A stretch of 64,000 nt of DNA. Origin: Goekera deserti. Lineage in GTDB: Bacteria > Actinomycetota > Actinomycetes > Mycobacteriales > Geodermatophilaceae. A program made the position numbers and the translations under genes. The stretch spans positions 26,647 through 90,646 of the forward strand of contig NZ_JAAGWK010000028.1 in assembly GCF_010685995.1 (NCBI RefSeq), written 5' to 3'. The notes beneath the pieces were generated by a model. It made no database searches, was not told the DNA's origin, and saw only the letters and a program-made list of their open reading frames with translations. Below, piece by piece: positions 10,417 to 20,438 of this stretch. Numbering within the stretch: the stretch's first letter is position 1; the number at the start of each line of letters is the position of its first letter.

Positions 10417-12225
10417 TCAGAACAGGCGGTCGGGGTCATCGGGGTCGGTCGTGGCGCCGCCTGGCGCTGCACCGGTGCTGATCCCCGATGTGAGGACGTA
10501 GACCACGTGGGACCCGCGTCGAGGACCGACCGGCGCGAAGTCGATGAGGCCCCGTTTGCGCAGGCGGGTGAGACGGTTGCGGGCCGTCGCGACATCACAG
10601 TCCAGGTAGGCCCGCACGTCCTCGTTGGTGATGCGTCCGTGCCGCCGCAGGTGTCTGAGGATCTTGTCGTCGTCCTCGTCGATGGACCTGCTGGCATAGC
10701 TGACCGCGGTTCGCATGCCGGCTATCGAGGACGCGGTCAGCGCGTACCTCGGCTGGCTGCGGCGGGCCGAGGCGCGTGTGGCCTCCACCAGGCCCGCATC
10801 GGCCATCCGGCTCAGCACTCGTTGCACGTCTGCCGAGCTGCGCTGGAGCCTCGAGGAGAGCTGGCCTGCGTCCAGCGTCTTCGTCCGGCGCAGGGCGGTC
10901 AGGGCCATGAGGACGTCGACGTCCCCCGTCAGGGCTGGCGGCATCAGGTCCCCCCGGATGAAGCGGGCGAATGCGGCATCGCCGCGTCCGCCCGGCAAGG
11001 ACACCCGGAATCGGACGCCGTCCTCCAGCGCCGGTGGCTCCTTGCCCAACCGTGCCACCTCACGGAACGCGCGGTCGAACCCGAGTCCTGACATCTCGGC
11101 CAGCTTCAGGCGGGCGAGGTTGACGGTCAGCAGCTCGTTGCGCGGCGAGGCAGCGTCGTGCAGGAGCCGGTCGACGCGAAGGGTGGGCAGGAGCCCTCCG
11201 GGACTGGTGACGACGAGTTCGTCAGGTGAGTGGACGATCTCCACGAGTCCCGGTTGTTCCCAGTCGCGGTGGGCGAACGCATTGGCCAGGATCTCCCGCA
11301 GGGCGTCCGGGGGGTAGTCGATCAGCTCGACCTGCTCGGCGCCCACCCTGATGGTCAGCACCGTCGCCAGGGTCGCCAGTACGGTGTTCAGCCGGTCCAG
11401 CAACGTCACGAGCGCGGGAGCCTCGTCGGTGCCCCGGAGCAGCACGCGCGCCTCGGAGCCAGGACTCTCGCGGGTCTGGACGTTCACCCCCCACTCCGGG
11501 GTGCACGAGCGGATGGCGTCCGGTGTCCCGAACAGGATCACGGCTGCCCGGGTCAGCTCGTCGCCGACCAGCAACGAGGTGTTGCGGCAGTACTCGACCG
11601 GGTCGGTCTCCGCGAGGTGCGCCAGGTCGGTGTGCCCGTTCAGCCGCAGGAGCGTCGCAGCGCGCTCCATCGCGGCGCGGGAGAGCGCCTCGATCCCGCA
11701 CCCTGAGCTGCCGGCCGACCAGTCGTACCTCTCCCGGACGGTCCGGAGTCCCCGGAGCTGCTCCCCTCGCAGCGGCAGGCACTGGTCGCCGAACCGGTAC
11801 TTGTACACTCCTTGGGTCGTCCCGTGCACTCCGTGGCCGCGGGGGACCACGAGCACGTAGACCGTCTTCCCGTCGGGCTCGCGCGCCAGGGGGCGGACGG
11901 TGACCGCCGGCGACGTCCGCTGGTGGATGTTCCGCACCATCTCCTCGAGCGGGAAGCGCCGCGTGTCGACGCCCGTGATGGCTTCGGCGCGCGTCGGTGC
12001 GTGGTCCTTCACGCCGATGACGATGGCCCCGCCCTCGCCGTTCGCGAAGCAGACCGCGGTCTCGGCCAGCAGCCTGTAGAAGTTCTCCTTGACCCGTCCG
12101 ATGCTCGCCTGGTCGGCCGGTGGCGTGTCCTTGAAGTCCAGCACCTGCTGCTCGATGCTGCTGGCGGACCAGCCGTCCCCGATCGCGATGAGCGCAGAGT
12201 CGGCAACTGCGAGCGCTTCCGGCAT
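10417..12225 (-). CDS. Schlafen/AlbA_2-type DNA-binding protein with GHKL ATPase-like and winged-helix domains
   Basis: Protein of 602 aa of the COG2865 type. Residues about 20-145 match the Schlafen AlbA_2 domain (QQVLDFKD, VCFANGEGGAIVIGVKDH, VYVLVVPRG). A central GHKL/HATPase_c_4-like region follows (ALREILANAFAHRDW, VRFRVSLPGG), and two winged-helix segments near the C-terminus (DAGQLSSRLQRSSADVQRVLSRM; GRITNEDVRAYLDCDVATARNRL). Family members are poorly defined putative regulators, some near mobile or defence loci; here no such neighbours are seen. It has a more mixed codon choice than neighbouring genes, which hints at lateral acquisition. It is divergent from the Fpg/Nei gene across an AT-richer spacer with repeated TGATAAG sites, possibly its own operator. 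Confidence 0.85.
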   Translation of the reverse strand: MPEALAVADSALIAIGDGWSASSIEQQVLDFKDTPPADQASIGRVKENFYRLLAETAVCFANGEGGAIVIGVKDHAPTRAEAITGVDTRRFPLEEMVRNIHQRTSPAVTVRPLAREPDGKTVYVLVVPRGHGVHGTTQGVYKYRFGDQCLPLRGEQLRGLRTVRERYDWSAGSSGCGIEALSRAAMERAATLLRLNGHTDLAHLAETDPVEYCRNTSLLVGDELTRAAVILFGTPDAIRSCTPEWGVNVQTRESPGSEARVLLRGTDEAPALVTLLDRLNTVLATLATVLTIRVGAEQVELIDYPPDALREILANAFAHRDWEQPGLVEIVHSPDELVVTSPGGLLPTLRVDRLLHDAASPRNELLTVNLARLKLAEMSGLGFDRAFREVARLGKEPPALEDGVRFRVSLPGGRGDAAFARFIRGDLMPPALTGDVDVLMALTALRRTKTLDAGQLSSRLQRSSADVQRVLSRMADAGLVEATRASARRSQPRYALTASSIAGMRTAVSYASRSIDEDDDKILRHLRRHGRITNEDVRAYLDCDVATARNRLTRLRKRGLIDFAPVGPRRGSHVVYVLTSGISTGAAPGGATTDPDDPDRLF

Positions 12226-12233
12226 GGCCCGAA

Positions 12234-12274
12234 TGATAAGTCATTGATAAGGTCGAACTCGTTCCTGCCTATCA
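12234..12274. promoter_or_regulatory. Direct and inverted TGATAAG repeats, candidate operator
   Basis: Two TGATAAG direct repeats at 12234-12240 and 12245-12251 (11-bp period, one helical turn) and an inverted, shortened copy CTATCA at 12269-12274 lie in the AT-rich 74-bp spacer between the divergent AlbA_2 protein and the Fpg/Nei gene. The first repeat is 9 bp from the AlbA_2 start codon. The phasing fits a DNA-binding protein, plausibly the AlbA_2 product itself. The inference rests only on position and repetition. Confidence 0.5.
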
Positions 12275-12299
12275 ATCAGCCCGTCCATGGGAGCTGCCG

Positions 12300-13172
12300 G
12301 TGCCCGAGCTGCCCGAAGTCGAGGCGCTGGCCGCCTTCCTCCGCGAGACCGCCGTCGGCCGTGTCGTCACCCGGGTCGACCTGGCCGGGGTGCAGGCGAT
12401 CAAGACCTTCGACCCGCCGCTGTCGGCGCTGGGCGGGCTGGAGTTGACCGGGGCGTCCCGGCGCGGCAAGTTCCTGGACCTCGACGTGTCCGGGCTGCAC
12501 CTGGTGGTGCACCTGGCCCGGGCCGGGTGGCTGCACTGGCGCCCGAACCTGCCGACGGCGCCGCCGAAGCCGGGCAAGGGGCCGCTGGCGCTGCGCGTGC
12601 ACCTCGCCCCGGTCGACGACGGCACCCCGCCGGAGGGCTTCGACCTCACCGAGGCCGGCACCCGCAAGGGCCTGGCGGTCTACGTCGTGCGCTCACCGGA
12701 CGACGTCCCGGGGATCTCGAAGCTGGGCCCGGACGCGCTGGCGGTGGACGCCGAGCACCTCGGCAGGCTGATGCGCAGCCGCAAGGGCCAGCTCAAGGGG
12801 GCGATCACCGACCAGACGCTGATCGCCGGCATCGGCAACGCCTACTCCGATGAGATCCTGCACGTGGCCCGGTTGTCGCCGTTCAAGAGCGCCGACCGGC
12901 TCACCGACGAGGAGCTGCTGCGGCTGCACACCGCCGTGCAGACCACGCTGCGCGACGCGCTGGCCCGCCAGGTCGGGCAGAAGGCGGCGACGCTGAAGGG
13001 CGAGAAGCGCTCCGGGCTCCAGGTGCACGCCCGCACCGGCCTGCCCTGCCCGGTGTGCGGCGACACGGTGCGTGAGGTGAGCTTCGCCGACACGTCCCTG
13101 CAGTACTGCCCCACCTGCCAGACCGGCGGCAAGCCGCTGGCCGACCGGCGGATGTCCAAGCTGCTGCGCTGA
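12300..13172 (+). CDS. Fpg/Nei-family DNA glycosylase / AP lyase
   Basis: Base-excision repair enzyme of 290 aa that removes oxidised bases and cuts the abasic site. After Met removal the N-terminus is PELPEVEAL, with catalytic Pro2 and Glu3. A helix-two-turn-helix region follows (DQTLIAGIGNAYSDEILH), and a C-terminal zinc finger with CPVCG and CPTC near residues 248-275 carries DRRMSKLLR. The GTG at 12300 follows GGGAG. HLARAGWLHW replaces the usual HLGMSG-like loop, so it belongs to the divergent actinobacterial Fpg-like group rather than classical MutM. A second, distinct family member (Nei2 type) lies at 49713-50540. Confidence 0.93.
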   Translation: MPELPEVEALAAFLRETAVGRVVTRVDLAGVQAIKTFDPPLSALGGLELTGASRRGKFLDLDVSGLHLVVHLARAGWLHWRPNLPTAPPKPGKGPLALRVHLAPVDDGTPPEGFDLTEAGTRKGLAVYVVRSPDDVPGISKLGPDALAVDAEHLGRLMRSRKGQLKGAITDQTLIAGIGNAYSDEILHVARLSPFKSADRLTDEELLRLHTAVQTTLRDALARQVGQKAATLKGEKRSGLQVHARTGLPCPVCGDTVREVSFADTSLQYCPTCQTGGKPLADRRMSKLLR

Positions 13173-13191
13173 CGGCCTCGGCTCCGGGCGG

Positions 13192-14814
13192 TCAGCAGGA
13201 GAAGCGGGACACGCTGCCGCGCAGTTCGCCGGCCATCCGGGACAGCTCGTCGACGGCGACCCGGGTCTGGGTGAGTGCCTGCGTGGTGGCGGTGGCGGCA
13301 GCCGACACCCCGGTGGTGTTCCGGGCGATCTCCCCGGTCCCGGCGGAGGCCTCGGCCACCGAGCGGCTCATCTCCGTGGTCGTCGCGGTCTGCTCCTCCA
13401 CGGCCGAGGCGATGGTCAGCTGGTAGTCGTTGATGGCCCCGATGACCTCGGAGATCCGGCCGATGGCCCGGGCCGCGCCGCCGGTGTCGGTCTGGATCGT
13501 CTCGACCCGGCGGGAGATCTCCTCGGTGGCCCGGGCGGTCTCCTGGGCGAGTTCCTTGACCTCGTTGGCGACGACGGCGAAGCCCTTGCCGGCCTCCCCG
13601 GCACGGGCGGCCTCGATGGTGGCGTTCAGGGCCAGCAGGTTGGTCTGCTCGGCGATCGAGGTGATCAGCTTGACCACGTCGCCGATCTCCCGGGAGCTCT
13701 CGCCCAGGGCGAGCACGGTGGCGTTGGTGGTCTCTGCCTCGGTGACGGCGGTCGCGGCGACGCGGGCGGCCTCGGTGGCGTTCTGGCTGATCTCGCGGAT
13801 GCTGGCGCCCATCTGCTCGGCGCCGGCGGCGACGGTGCCGACGTTGCGGGACACCTCCTCGGCCGCGCTGGAGACCACGCCGGACTGGGCGGCCGTCTCC
13901 TCCGCCGAGGCGGAGATCTGCGCGGCCGACGCACTGAGCTGCTCCGCGGACGCCGCGACCGCGTCGGCGGAGGTGGCGACGGTGGAGATGACCGAGGCCA
14001 GCTGGCCGACGAAGCGGTTGAAGCTGGTGGCGATGCCGCTCAGCTCGTCGGAGCCCGACTCGTCCAGCCGCTGGGTCAGGTCGCCGTCGCCCTCGGCGAT
14101 CTCGTCCAGGTGCCGGTGCAGGTCGCCCAGCGGGCGCCGGATCGACACGGTGATGAACGCGGCGAGCAGCCCGGCCAGGAGCAGTCCGGTGCCCGTCGCC
14201 AGCCACATCAGCCGCTCGGCGTGCTCGGCACCGGCCTGGGCGGCCTCGGAGGTGGCCGCGGCCTGGGCGGTCGCGTTCTCGGCGAGGGCCGCCACGGCCG
14301 TGGCCATCGCGTCGAACTCGACCAGCGCCTGCCCCAGGACCAGCTCGTTCGCGCCCGCCACGGCCGCCGGTGAACCGACGCGGTAGGCGGCGATGACCTG
14401 GGCGTCGATGGCCATGAACCGGTCGAAGGCCGCGCCCGCCTCGGTGAGCAGCCGGCGCTGGTCGGTGGTGAGCTCGAGCGCGTCCAGGGCTGCGAGGTCG
14501 GTGGCGAAGACCTCGGTGGACTCGAGGAAGAGCGCCCGCGTGCCCGTGCTGTCCGAGGCGGCGTCGACCACACCGCCGCGGGCGTTGTCGAAGGCGTAGG
14601 CGGTCTGCCAGCCGTTGAGGTCGGCGGAGCGGAACTTCGCCTCGGCAGCCCAGGCGGCCAGCTCCTCGGCCTCGCGCGCGTCCCCGGCCAGCCGGTGCTG
14701 CTCGGAGAACCCGGAGATCCCGAGCCCGCCCAGCACCACGGTGATCACCGCCAGCAGCAGGAAGCCCGTCACCAGTCGGGTCCCGATCCGGACCCTGCGT
14801 GCAACGCCGCCCAT
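13192..14814 (-). CDS. Methyl-accepting chemotaxis protein
   Basis: Membrane receptor of 540 aa. It has a first membrane helix ([18 protein letters not shown]), an extracytoplasmic four-helix ligand domain to about residue 190, a second membrane helix ([22 protein letters not shown]), a HAMP domain, and a long signalling coiled coil with the conserved hairpin tip [33 protein letters not shown]. The ATG at 14814 is the first start giving a proper N-terminal helix. The signalling half closely matches the second receptor at 24449-26080. No che genes are in the window. It converges with the Fpg/Nei gene, 19 bp apart. Confidence 0.93.
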   Translation of the reverse strand: MGGVARRVRIGTRLVTGFLLLAVITVVLGGLGISGFSEQHRLAGDAREAEELAAWAAEAKFRSADLNGWQTAYAFDNARGGVVDAASDSTGTRALFLESTEVFATDLAALDALELTTDQRRLLTEAGAAFDRFMAIDAQVIAAYRVGSPAAVAGANELVLGQALVEFDAMATAVAALAENATAQAAATSEAAQAGAEHAERLMWLATGTGLLLAGLLAAFITVSIRRPLGDLHRHLDEIAEGDGDLTQRLDESGSDELSGIATSFNRFVGQLASVISTVATSADAVAASAEQLSASAAQISASAEETAAQSGVVSSAAEEVSRNVGTVAAGAEQMGASIREISQNATEAARVAATAVTEAETTNATVLALGESSREIGDVVKLITSIAEQTNLLALNATIEAARAGEAGKGFAVVANEVKELAQETARATEEISRRVETIQTDTGGAARAIGRISEVIGAINDYQLTIASAVEEQTATTTEMSRSVAEASAGTGEIARNTTGVSAAATATTQALTQTRVAVDELSRMAGELRGSVSRFSC

Positions 14815-14954
14815 GTCGACCCCTTCGTCCGCGCCGTCCGGTGGCCGTCGTCGGCCGACCACGGGCGCACCTCTCTCATCGCCCGGGTCGGGGCCGATGT
14901 GAACTCGAATGTCCCGAGCCGAAGCGGAGCCGTATGTCCGGGAGCGGCCCGGTC

Positions 14955-15590
14955 TCAGCCGTCGACGTCGGTGCGGTCGACCCGCCGGTGGAACCGGGTG
15001 CCCAGGCGCCCGCCCAGCATCGCCCCGACCAGCGAGGTCGCCACCACCGCCACCAGCGCGACCACCGCGGCGGTGGACACGGTGCCCTCGTCCACGGGGA
15101 TGCGCGGCAGGTCGAGCCGCTGCAGCAGGTTGTACCGGGAACCGCCCACCAGGGCCGCGACCCCCAGCACCAGGACGGCGAGCAGCCCCACCAGCCAGAC
15201 GGCGATGCCCTGCCGGGTGCCGTGGAAGCGGGCCATCCGACCGGCCACGTACCCGCCGGCGAGGTACGCGAGGAACACCACGACCAGCAGTGCGACGGTC
15301 CCGGCCGTGCCGATGGCGGTCGCCTCCTCGGCGGTCTCGACGGCCGCGGGCTCGGCCTCGGTCAGACCGACCGACACCCCGGCGGCGACCAGCGCGCCGA
15401 TCAGCAGCACCGCCAGCCCGGTCGCCGAGAGCCAGCCGAAGAAGGCCGAGCCCCACTTCACCCCGCCGTACCGGGCACGCTGGGCGGCGACCACCTGGTT
15501 CGTCGTGGGGCTCGCTGTGGTGGCGGGGCCGACGCTCGCGGGGGTGCCGCCGTGCTCCGTCGTGCCGGGGGCCGGGTCGGTGCTGCTCAT
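14955..15590 (-). CDS. Hypothetical multi-pass membrane protein
   Basis: Integral membrane protein of 211 aa. After a Ser/Thr/Pro-rich cytosolic N-terminus (about 45 aa) there are four likely helices: [65 protein letters not shown] and [22 protein letters not shown]. It ends in a short basic tail [12 protein letters not shown]. The helices are Gly-rich, as in YrzE-like proteins (TIGR04086/DUF3792), a resemblance by eye only. The 140 bp between it and the downstream receptor gene show nothing I can name. No function can be assigned. Confidence 0.75.
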   Translation of the reverse strand: MSSTDPAPGTTEHGGTPASVGPATTASPTTNQVVAAQRARYGGVKWGSAFFGWLSATGLAVLLIGALVAAGVSVGLTEAEPAAVETAEEATAIGTAGTVALLVVVFLAYLAGGYVAGRMARFHGTRQGIAVWLVGLLAVLVLGVAALVGGSRYNLLQRLDLPRIPVDEGTVSTAAVVALVAVVATSLVGAMLGGRLGTRFHRRVDRTDVDG

Positions 15591-15704
15591 GCCGTGATCG
15601 TGCCGGGTCCCGGCGCGGGCGGCAGGCCGGACCGGCGCTGCGCGGGGACCCGCACCGGTCCGGGGCAGGTCAGGGCGCGGGGCTGCCGGGTGGCCGGCCC
15701 ACGT

Positions 15705-16877
15705 TCAGGACGTCGCGGGGGCGTGGTCGCCGGTGACCGGCTCGTCGTCGGCAGAGCCCACGGCCGACCACCAGTCGGTGAGCGGCGGGGGCGCCAGGAC
15801 GTCGACCCGCTCGCCGGGCCGGGGCACGACCAACTGCACACCCCGGTGGGCGGCGGCTGCGCACAGCCGCTGCACCGGCTCGGCCCAGCGGTGGAACGCC
15901 AGGTTGAACGTGGCCCAGTGCACCGGCAGCAGCACGGCCCCGCCGAGGTCGTCGTGCGCCCGCACGGCCTCCTCCGGGGTCATGTGCACTGCCTTCCAGG
16001 CGTCGTTGTACGCCCCCACCGGCAGCAGCGTCAGGTCGAAGGGCCCGAAGCGCGCCCCGATCCCGGCGAAGGCCGGGGTGTACCCGGTGTCCCCGCCGAA
16101 GAAGACCCGGTGCCGCGGCCCGGCCACCACCCAGGACGACCACAGGGTGGTGTCCCGGGGGAAGAAGCGGCCGGAGAAGTGCCGCGCTTCGGTGCAGGTG
16201 AGCGTCAGCCCACCGATCGTGGTGCTGCCGTCCCAGTCCAGCTCGACGATCCGGTGCTCCGGCACGCCCCAGCCGCGCAGGTGCACCCCGATGCCCAGCG
16301 GGACGACGAACGGGGCGTCCTGCTCCCGCACCAGCGCCCGCACCGTCGGCAGGTCGAGGTGGTCGTAGTGGTCGTGCGAGATGAGCACGGCGTCGACCCG
16401 GGGCAGGGTCTCCACCGGCACCGGAGCCGGGTGCAGCCGCCGCGGCCCGAACACCGGCGACGGGGACACCCGCTCGCCCCACACCGGGTCGACCAGCAGC
16501 CGCTGGCCGTCCACCTCCAGCAGCGCGCTGGAGTGGCCCAGCCAGGTGACGGCCAGCTCGGCGGCCTCGGTCGGCAGCTGCGGCCGGGCGAGTGGCACCG
16601 GGCGTGCGGGCAGCCCCACGTGCCGGTCCTCGTGCATCTGCCGCAGCAGGCCCTTGCGTGCGCTGGTCGGCGGGATCGCCGGCGTGGGCAGGGTGTTGCG
16701 GAACTTCCCCTCGGAGAACTGCGGGGACCCGGCGACCGTGGGGCGCAGCTTGCGGCGGCTGGCGCCCAGGGCCGGGGGCAGGCCCCACGCGGCGCGGGTC
16801 AGCCAGCCGACCGGTGCGGCGATGCCGGCCAGGACGGTGGCGCGGCGGACGGCGGTGCGGAGACGTGGGGACGGCAC
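15705..16877 (-). CDS. Metallo-beta-lactamase-fold hydrolase (NAPE-PLD/UlaG-like)
   Basis: Predicted zinc hydrolase of 390 aa. Metal-binding motifs are HDHYDHLD near residue 165, GGDTGY and a late VHWATF histidine; WLGHSSALLEVDG is the first strand of the fold. The sequence pattern (FRNTLPTPAIP near the N-terminus, RWAEPVQRL near the C-terminus) matches the NAPE-phospholipase-D-like group found in bacteria. These act on phospholipid or phosphodiester substrates, but the bacterial substrate is usually unknown. The GTG at 16877 follows GGAG. The N-terminal 30 residues are basic then hydrophobic, so membrane association is possible. Confidence 0.87.
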   Translation of the reverse strand: MPSPRLRTAVRRATVLAGIAAPVGWLTRAAWGLPPALGASRRKLRPTVAGSPQFSEGKFRNTLPTPAIPPTSARKGLLRQMHEDRHVGLPARPVPLARPQLPTEAAELAVTWLGHSSALLEVDGQRLLVDPVWGERVSPSPVFGPRRLHPAPVPVETLPRVDAVLISHDHYDHLDLPTVRALVREQDAPFVVPLGIGVHLRGWGVPEHRIVELDWDGSTTIGGLTLTCTEARHFSGRFFPRDTTLWSSWVVAGPRHRVFFGGDTGYTPAFAGIGARFGPFDLTLLPVGAYNDAWKAVHMTPEEAVRAHDDLGGAVLLPVHWATFNLAFHRWAEPVQRLCAAAAHRGVQLVVPRPGERVDVLAPPPLTDWWSAVGSADDEPVTGDHAPATS

Positions 16878-16926
16878 GGCTCCAGCATCCCAGCCCGGTG
16901 CCCGGACGTCCGCCGCCCGGGGGGGC

Positions 16927-17796
16927 TCAGCCCGGCCTGTCGTACCTGCCCCCGTCCCGCGGCGCCGGGTCCCAGGGGCTCGGTGGCTCCAGCGCGGGGG
17001 CCGGTGCAGCCGGCTGCGGGTCCTGGTGCGGTTCCGGGTGCGGCGGCCCGGGCGGCTGCCAGCCGGCGGGGACGACGGCCGGGCCGGCCGGCGGCCCCCA
17101 CGCCCCCGGGACCGGTGGAGCCCAGCCGGCCGGTGCCGGGGCGGTGCCCGCGGCCGCGGTGAGCAGCCAGGCGGTGAGCAGCAGCGCCAGCACCGCGACG
17201 GCCACCCCCAGGGCGCCGGCGAACAGCAGCAGCCACCCGCCGGCGCCCAGCGCCACGGCGACGGGGTAGCTGGCGTCGCCGAACGCGGTGCTGTCCGCCC
17301 GGACGGCGAGCAGCTGGACCGCCCACACCAGCGACACTCCCGCGACGGTCCCGCCGCCGGTGGCCGCGAGCGCCGGGCCCCAGACCCGGCTGCAGGGGAG
17401 CAGGGCGGCCACCGTGCCGGCGACCAGCACCGCCAGCGGCACCAGCAGGACCAGGCCGTAGCGCACGGGCGTGCCGAAGTCGAGGTCGGAGTCGAAGGCG
17501 GGGTCGTCCAGCCCGCTGAGGTCCAACAGCCGGATGTGCCAGCCGGTGACCACCTGCCGGCTGGACCCGATGTCGCCCGGGGTGCCGTAGGTGGTCGTGT
17601 AGAGCTGGAGCAGCGGGGCCAGCAGGCACAGCACCGCGGTGACCCCGGCCGTGCCCGCCATGGCCGACAGCAGGGTCTGGCCGGTGCGGTCCGGCAGGGT
17701 CGCCTCCCCCGCGGTGGGCGCCGGACCCGCATCGGGCCCGGGCGGCGGGGGCAGCTCGCCCGGCGCGGCCCCCATCCAGCCGGTGCTGCTGCTCAT
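16927..17796 (-). CDS. Hypothetical membrane protein with Pro-rich C-terminal tail
   Basis: Membrane protein of 289 aa from the ATG at 17796. A Gly/Pro-rich cytosolic start precedes a helix near residues 45-65 (AGVTAVLCLLAPLLQLY). An extracytoplasmic stretch with GWHIRLLDLSGLDDPAFDSD follows, then three further helices (YGLVLLVPLAVLVAGTVAALL; ATGGGTVAGVSLVWAVQLLAV; LLLFAGALGVAVAVLALLLTAW), and the protein ends in a 75-residue Pro/Ala/Gly-rich tail. I do not recognise a family. It lies downstream of the ABC transporter pair on the same strand, separated by 173 bp in which I see no clear feature. The much larger open frame extending to 20970 is antisense-like noise. Confidence 0.72.
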   Translation of the reverse strand: MSSSTGWMGAAPGELPPPPGPDAGPAPTAGEATLPDRTGQTLLSAMAGTAGVTAVLCLLAPLLQLYTTTYGTPGDIGSSRQVVTGWHIRLLDLSGLDDPAFDSDLDFGTPVRYGLVLLVPLAVLVAGTVAALLPCSRVWGPALAATGGGTVAGVSLVWAVQLLAVRADSTAFGDASYPVAVALGAGGWLLLFAGALGVAVAVLALLLTAWLLTAAAGTAPAPAGWAPPVPGAWGPPAGPAVVPAGWQPPGPPHPEPHQDPQPAAPAPALEPPSPWDPAPRDGGRYDRPG

Positions 17797-17969
17797 CGGT
17801 GCCGTGCTCCCGTCGTCGTCCCTGGTCGGTCGGCGGTGCAGCGGACCGGCCTGCGGCGGCGGACCCGCGCGCAGCCTCAGTGTGCGGGGTGCCAGCTGGC
17901 GCCGGGCGTCCTCGCGGGGTGGGCGCGGTCCGTCGCCGCCCGGCTGCGGACGCTCCCGGGTGGGCCGGG

Positions 17970-20432
17970 TCAGCCGGCGATCGCGGCGACCGGTGCGGTG
18001 CGCGCCGCCCGCCGGCCCGGCAGGACCGAGGCGAGGAGGCCGGCCAGGGTGGCCACCCCGACGATCGCGGCGACCTGCAGCCAGGGCACCGACAGCACCA
18101 CGTCGCCCAGCCCGCCCAGCACCGACGCCGCACCGACCAGCCCGTACGCGCCGCCGATCAGCACCCCGAGCACCGCGGCGACGCCGGCGACCAGCACCGC
18201 CTCCCAGGCGAGCACCCCCCGCAGCTGGCGCCGGGTGAGCCCCAGCGCCCGCAGCAGGCCGCTCTCCTGGCGTCGCTCGACCACCGAGAGCGCCAGGGTG
18301 TTGCCCACGCCGATCAGCGCGATCAGCACCGCCACCCCGAGCAGCGCCGTGACCAGCAGCAGCAGGACGTCGAGGACGCCGTCGATCGCCGCCCGCTCGG
18401 TGGCGATGCCGGCCACCTGCGCGGCGGGCAGGGCGGCGCTCGCCAGGTCCGACACCTCGTCGACGACCGCGCCCTCGTCGACACCGTCGGCCAGCCGCAG
18501 CCACAGCTCGGACACCGTGGCGTCCGGGGCGAGCGCGGTGAGCTCCACCGGGGTGAGCCGCGGCGTGCCCACCCGGTCGTCGCCGACCACCGCGGTGAAC
18601 GTGAGGGACCGGTCCTGCTCGGTGAACGTGACGGGCTCGCCGGACTCCACCGACCAGGCCGACGCCAGCGACGGCGGAAGCACCACCTCGCCCAGGACCG
18701 GGAGGTCGGTGCCCGCGGTCGAGCGCAGCACCCGCCCGGCCTGGGTGGCGTCGACGGCCTCCACCGGCAAGCTCGACCCGTCCGGCCCGACCAGCGGCGC
18801 GGACTGCACGGCCAGCCCGGCAGCGACGCCGTCCACGCCCTCGAGCCGGCCCAGCAGCGACGCGGGCACCGGCGTCCCGCCGCCCTGGACGACGACGTCG
18901 GTGGGCAGCACGGCGGCGAGCTCCGCGGTGACGGTCGCCCGGGTCGAGGCGGCACCGACGACCATGGCCGTGGTGAGCGAGACCCCGATCAGCAGCGCGG
19001 TGGCGGTGGCCGCGGTGCGCCGGGGGTTGCGGGTGGCGTTGCCGGCGGCGAGCCGCCCGGGCACCCCGCCGAGCCGGCCGGCGAGCCGGCCCGCGGCGGC
19101 CACGACCGGCGGCAGCGCGCGCTGAGCCAGCACCAGGACGCCCAGCGAGCTGAGCACGCCGCCGGGCAGGGCCACCAGCACCTGCGAGGACAGCACACCG
19201 ACAGCCAGCAGCGCGACGCCGCTCAGCAGCAGGGCCGTGCCCAGGGCCAGGCGCAGCACCCCCGACCGGGACCGCAGCGGCGCCGGGTCCTGTGGGCGCA
19301 GCGCGGCCAGCGGCGCCACCCGGGTGGCCGCGTGCGCGGGGGCGAGCGCCGCGACGACGGTGACCACCGTGCCGACCAGCAACCCGGCGAGGACCGCGAC
19401 CAGCGGCACCGACACCCCGGACAGCGGGATCGGCGAGTCGGTGCCCACGGCGGCGGAGATGCCGGCGGCGAGCCCCACCCCGGCGAGCACACCCACCACG
19501 GAGGCGGCCAGTCCGGTCACCAGCGCCTCGCCGAGCACGCTGCGGCGCACCTGCCCGGCCGTCGCGCCGACGCAGCGCAGCAGCGCCAGCTCGCGGGTGC
19601 GCTGGGCCAGCAGCACCGCGAACGTGTTGGCGATGACGAGACCGGCCACCAGGACGGCGACGGTGGCGAACACCAGCAGCACGGCGGCGAGCGCGGCGGC
19701 GTTGCCGGTCAGCTCCGCGACCCGGGCGTCGGCCGCCTGGGTGCCGGTCTGCACCTCGGCCGTCGGTGGCAGTGCGGCCCGCACCTGAGCGGCCAGGGCA
19801 TCGGGCACCACCCGGTTCCAGCCGGCGACGCGCAACTCGGTCGGCTGCGTGGCCCCCCAGGCGCGCACCTGGTCGGTGCTGGCCCAGGCGCGGGCGTAGA
19901 GCCCGGCCGTCGGGTCGCCGCGCAGGTCGACGATGCCGACGACGGTGACCTCCGACGTCGTCGCCACGCCCTCGGCGTCGAAGCTGGTCACCGGGACGAC
20001 GTCGCCGAGGGCGGCGTCCGAGCCCTGGCTGACCGCGATCTCCCCGGGCGCCTGCGGCAGCGCGCCCGCGGCCAGCCGCTGCCAGCGCAGCGCCGGGGCG
20101 TCGGCGACCGAGTCGACCAGGACGTACTGCGCTCCCGAGCGGTCCGGCAGCACCGCCTGCACCGACGTCTCCCACGTCGGCGCGACGTCGGCCACCAGGG
20201 GCAGGGCGGTGAGGGTGGCGACGTCGTCGGCGAGCGAGGAGCCGTCGGAGGAGGTGACGACGGCGCCGGTGCCGACGTACTGGGCGCCGAGGGCGTCCAG
20301 CAGCGTGGCCCGGGAGGTCGCGTTGAGCACCAGCGTGGCGACGACGAAGGCGACCGCGATCACGATCGCCAGCATCGAGGCGACCAGGCGCGCGGCGTTG
20401 GCCCGCACCTGGGCGAACAGCACCTGTCCCAT
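17970..20432 (-). CDS. MacB/FtsX-type ABC transporter permease
   Basis: Permease of 820 aa with the two-FtsX-domain layout: an N-terminal helix (ASMLAIVIAVAFVVATLVLNATS), an extracytoplasmic MacB_PCD domain, three helices around 250-370 (VLLVFATVAVLVAGLVIANTF; GVSVPLVAVLAGLLVGTVVTVV), two more around 400-450, a second outer domain, and a final three-helix FtsX domain (LLLLVTALLGVAVLIALIGVGNTLALSVVERRQESGLLRALG). Such proteins act with a LolD-like ATPase in envelope stress responses or lipoprotein/peptide export rather than bulk transport. The start is 6 bp after the ATPase stop. The two-component system lies immediately upstream on the same strand and may control the pair. Confidence 0.9.
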   Translation of the reverse strand: MGQVLFAQVRANAARLVASMLAIVIAVAFVVATLVLNATSRATLLDALGAQYVGTGAVVTSSDGSSLADDVATLTALPLVADVAPTWETSVQAVLPDRSGAQYVLVDSVADAPALRWQRLAAGALPQAPGEIAVSQGSDAALGDVVPVTSFDAEGVATTSEVTVVGIVDLRGDPTAGLYARAWASTDQVRAWGATQPTELRVAGWNRVVPDALAAQVRAALPPTAEVQTGTQAADARVAELTGNAAALAAVLLVFATVAVLVAGLVIANTFAVLLAQRTRELALLRCVGATAGQVRRSVLGEALVTGLAASVVGVLAGVGLAAGISAAVGTDSPIPLSGVSVPLVAVLAGLLVGTVVTVVAALAPAHAATRVAPLAALRPQDPAPLRSRSGVLRLALGTALLLSGVALLAVGVLSSQVLVALPGGVLSSLGVLVLAQRALPPVVAAAGRLAGRLGGVPGRLAAGNATRNPRRTAATATALLIGVSLTTAMVVGAASTRATVTAELAAVLPTDVVVQGGGTPVPASLLGRLEGVDGVAAGLAVQSAPLVGPDGSSLPVEAVDATQAGRVLRSTAGTDLPVLGEVVLPPSLASAWSVESGEPVTFTEQDRSLTFTAVVGDDRVGTPRLTPVELTALAPDATVSELWLRLADGVDEGAVVDEVSDLASAALPAAQVAGIATERAAIDGVLDVLLLLVTALLGVAVLIALIGVGNTLALSVVERRQESGLLRALGLTRRQLRGVLAWEAVLVAGVAAVLGVLIGGAYGLVGAASVLGGLGDVVLSVPWLQVAAIVGVATLAGLLASVLPGRRAARTAPVAAIAG

Positions 20433-20438
20433 GGCCGG

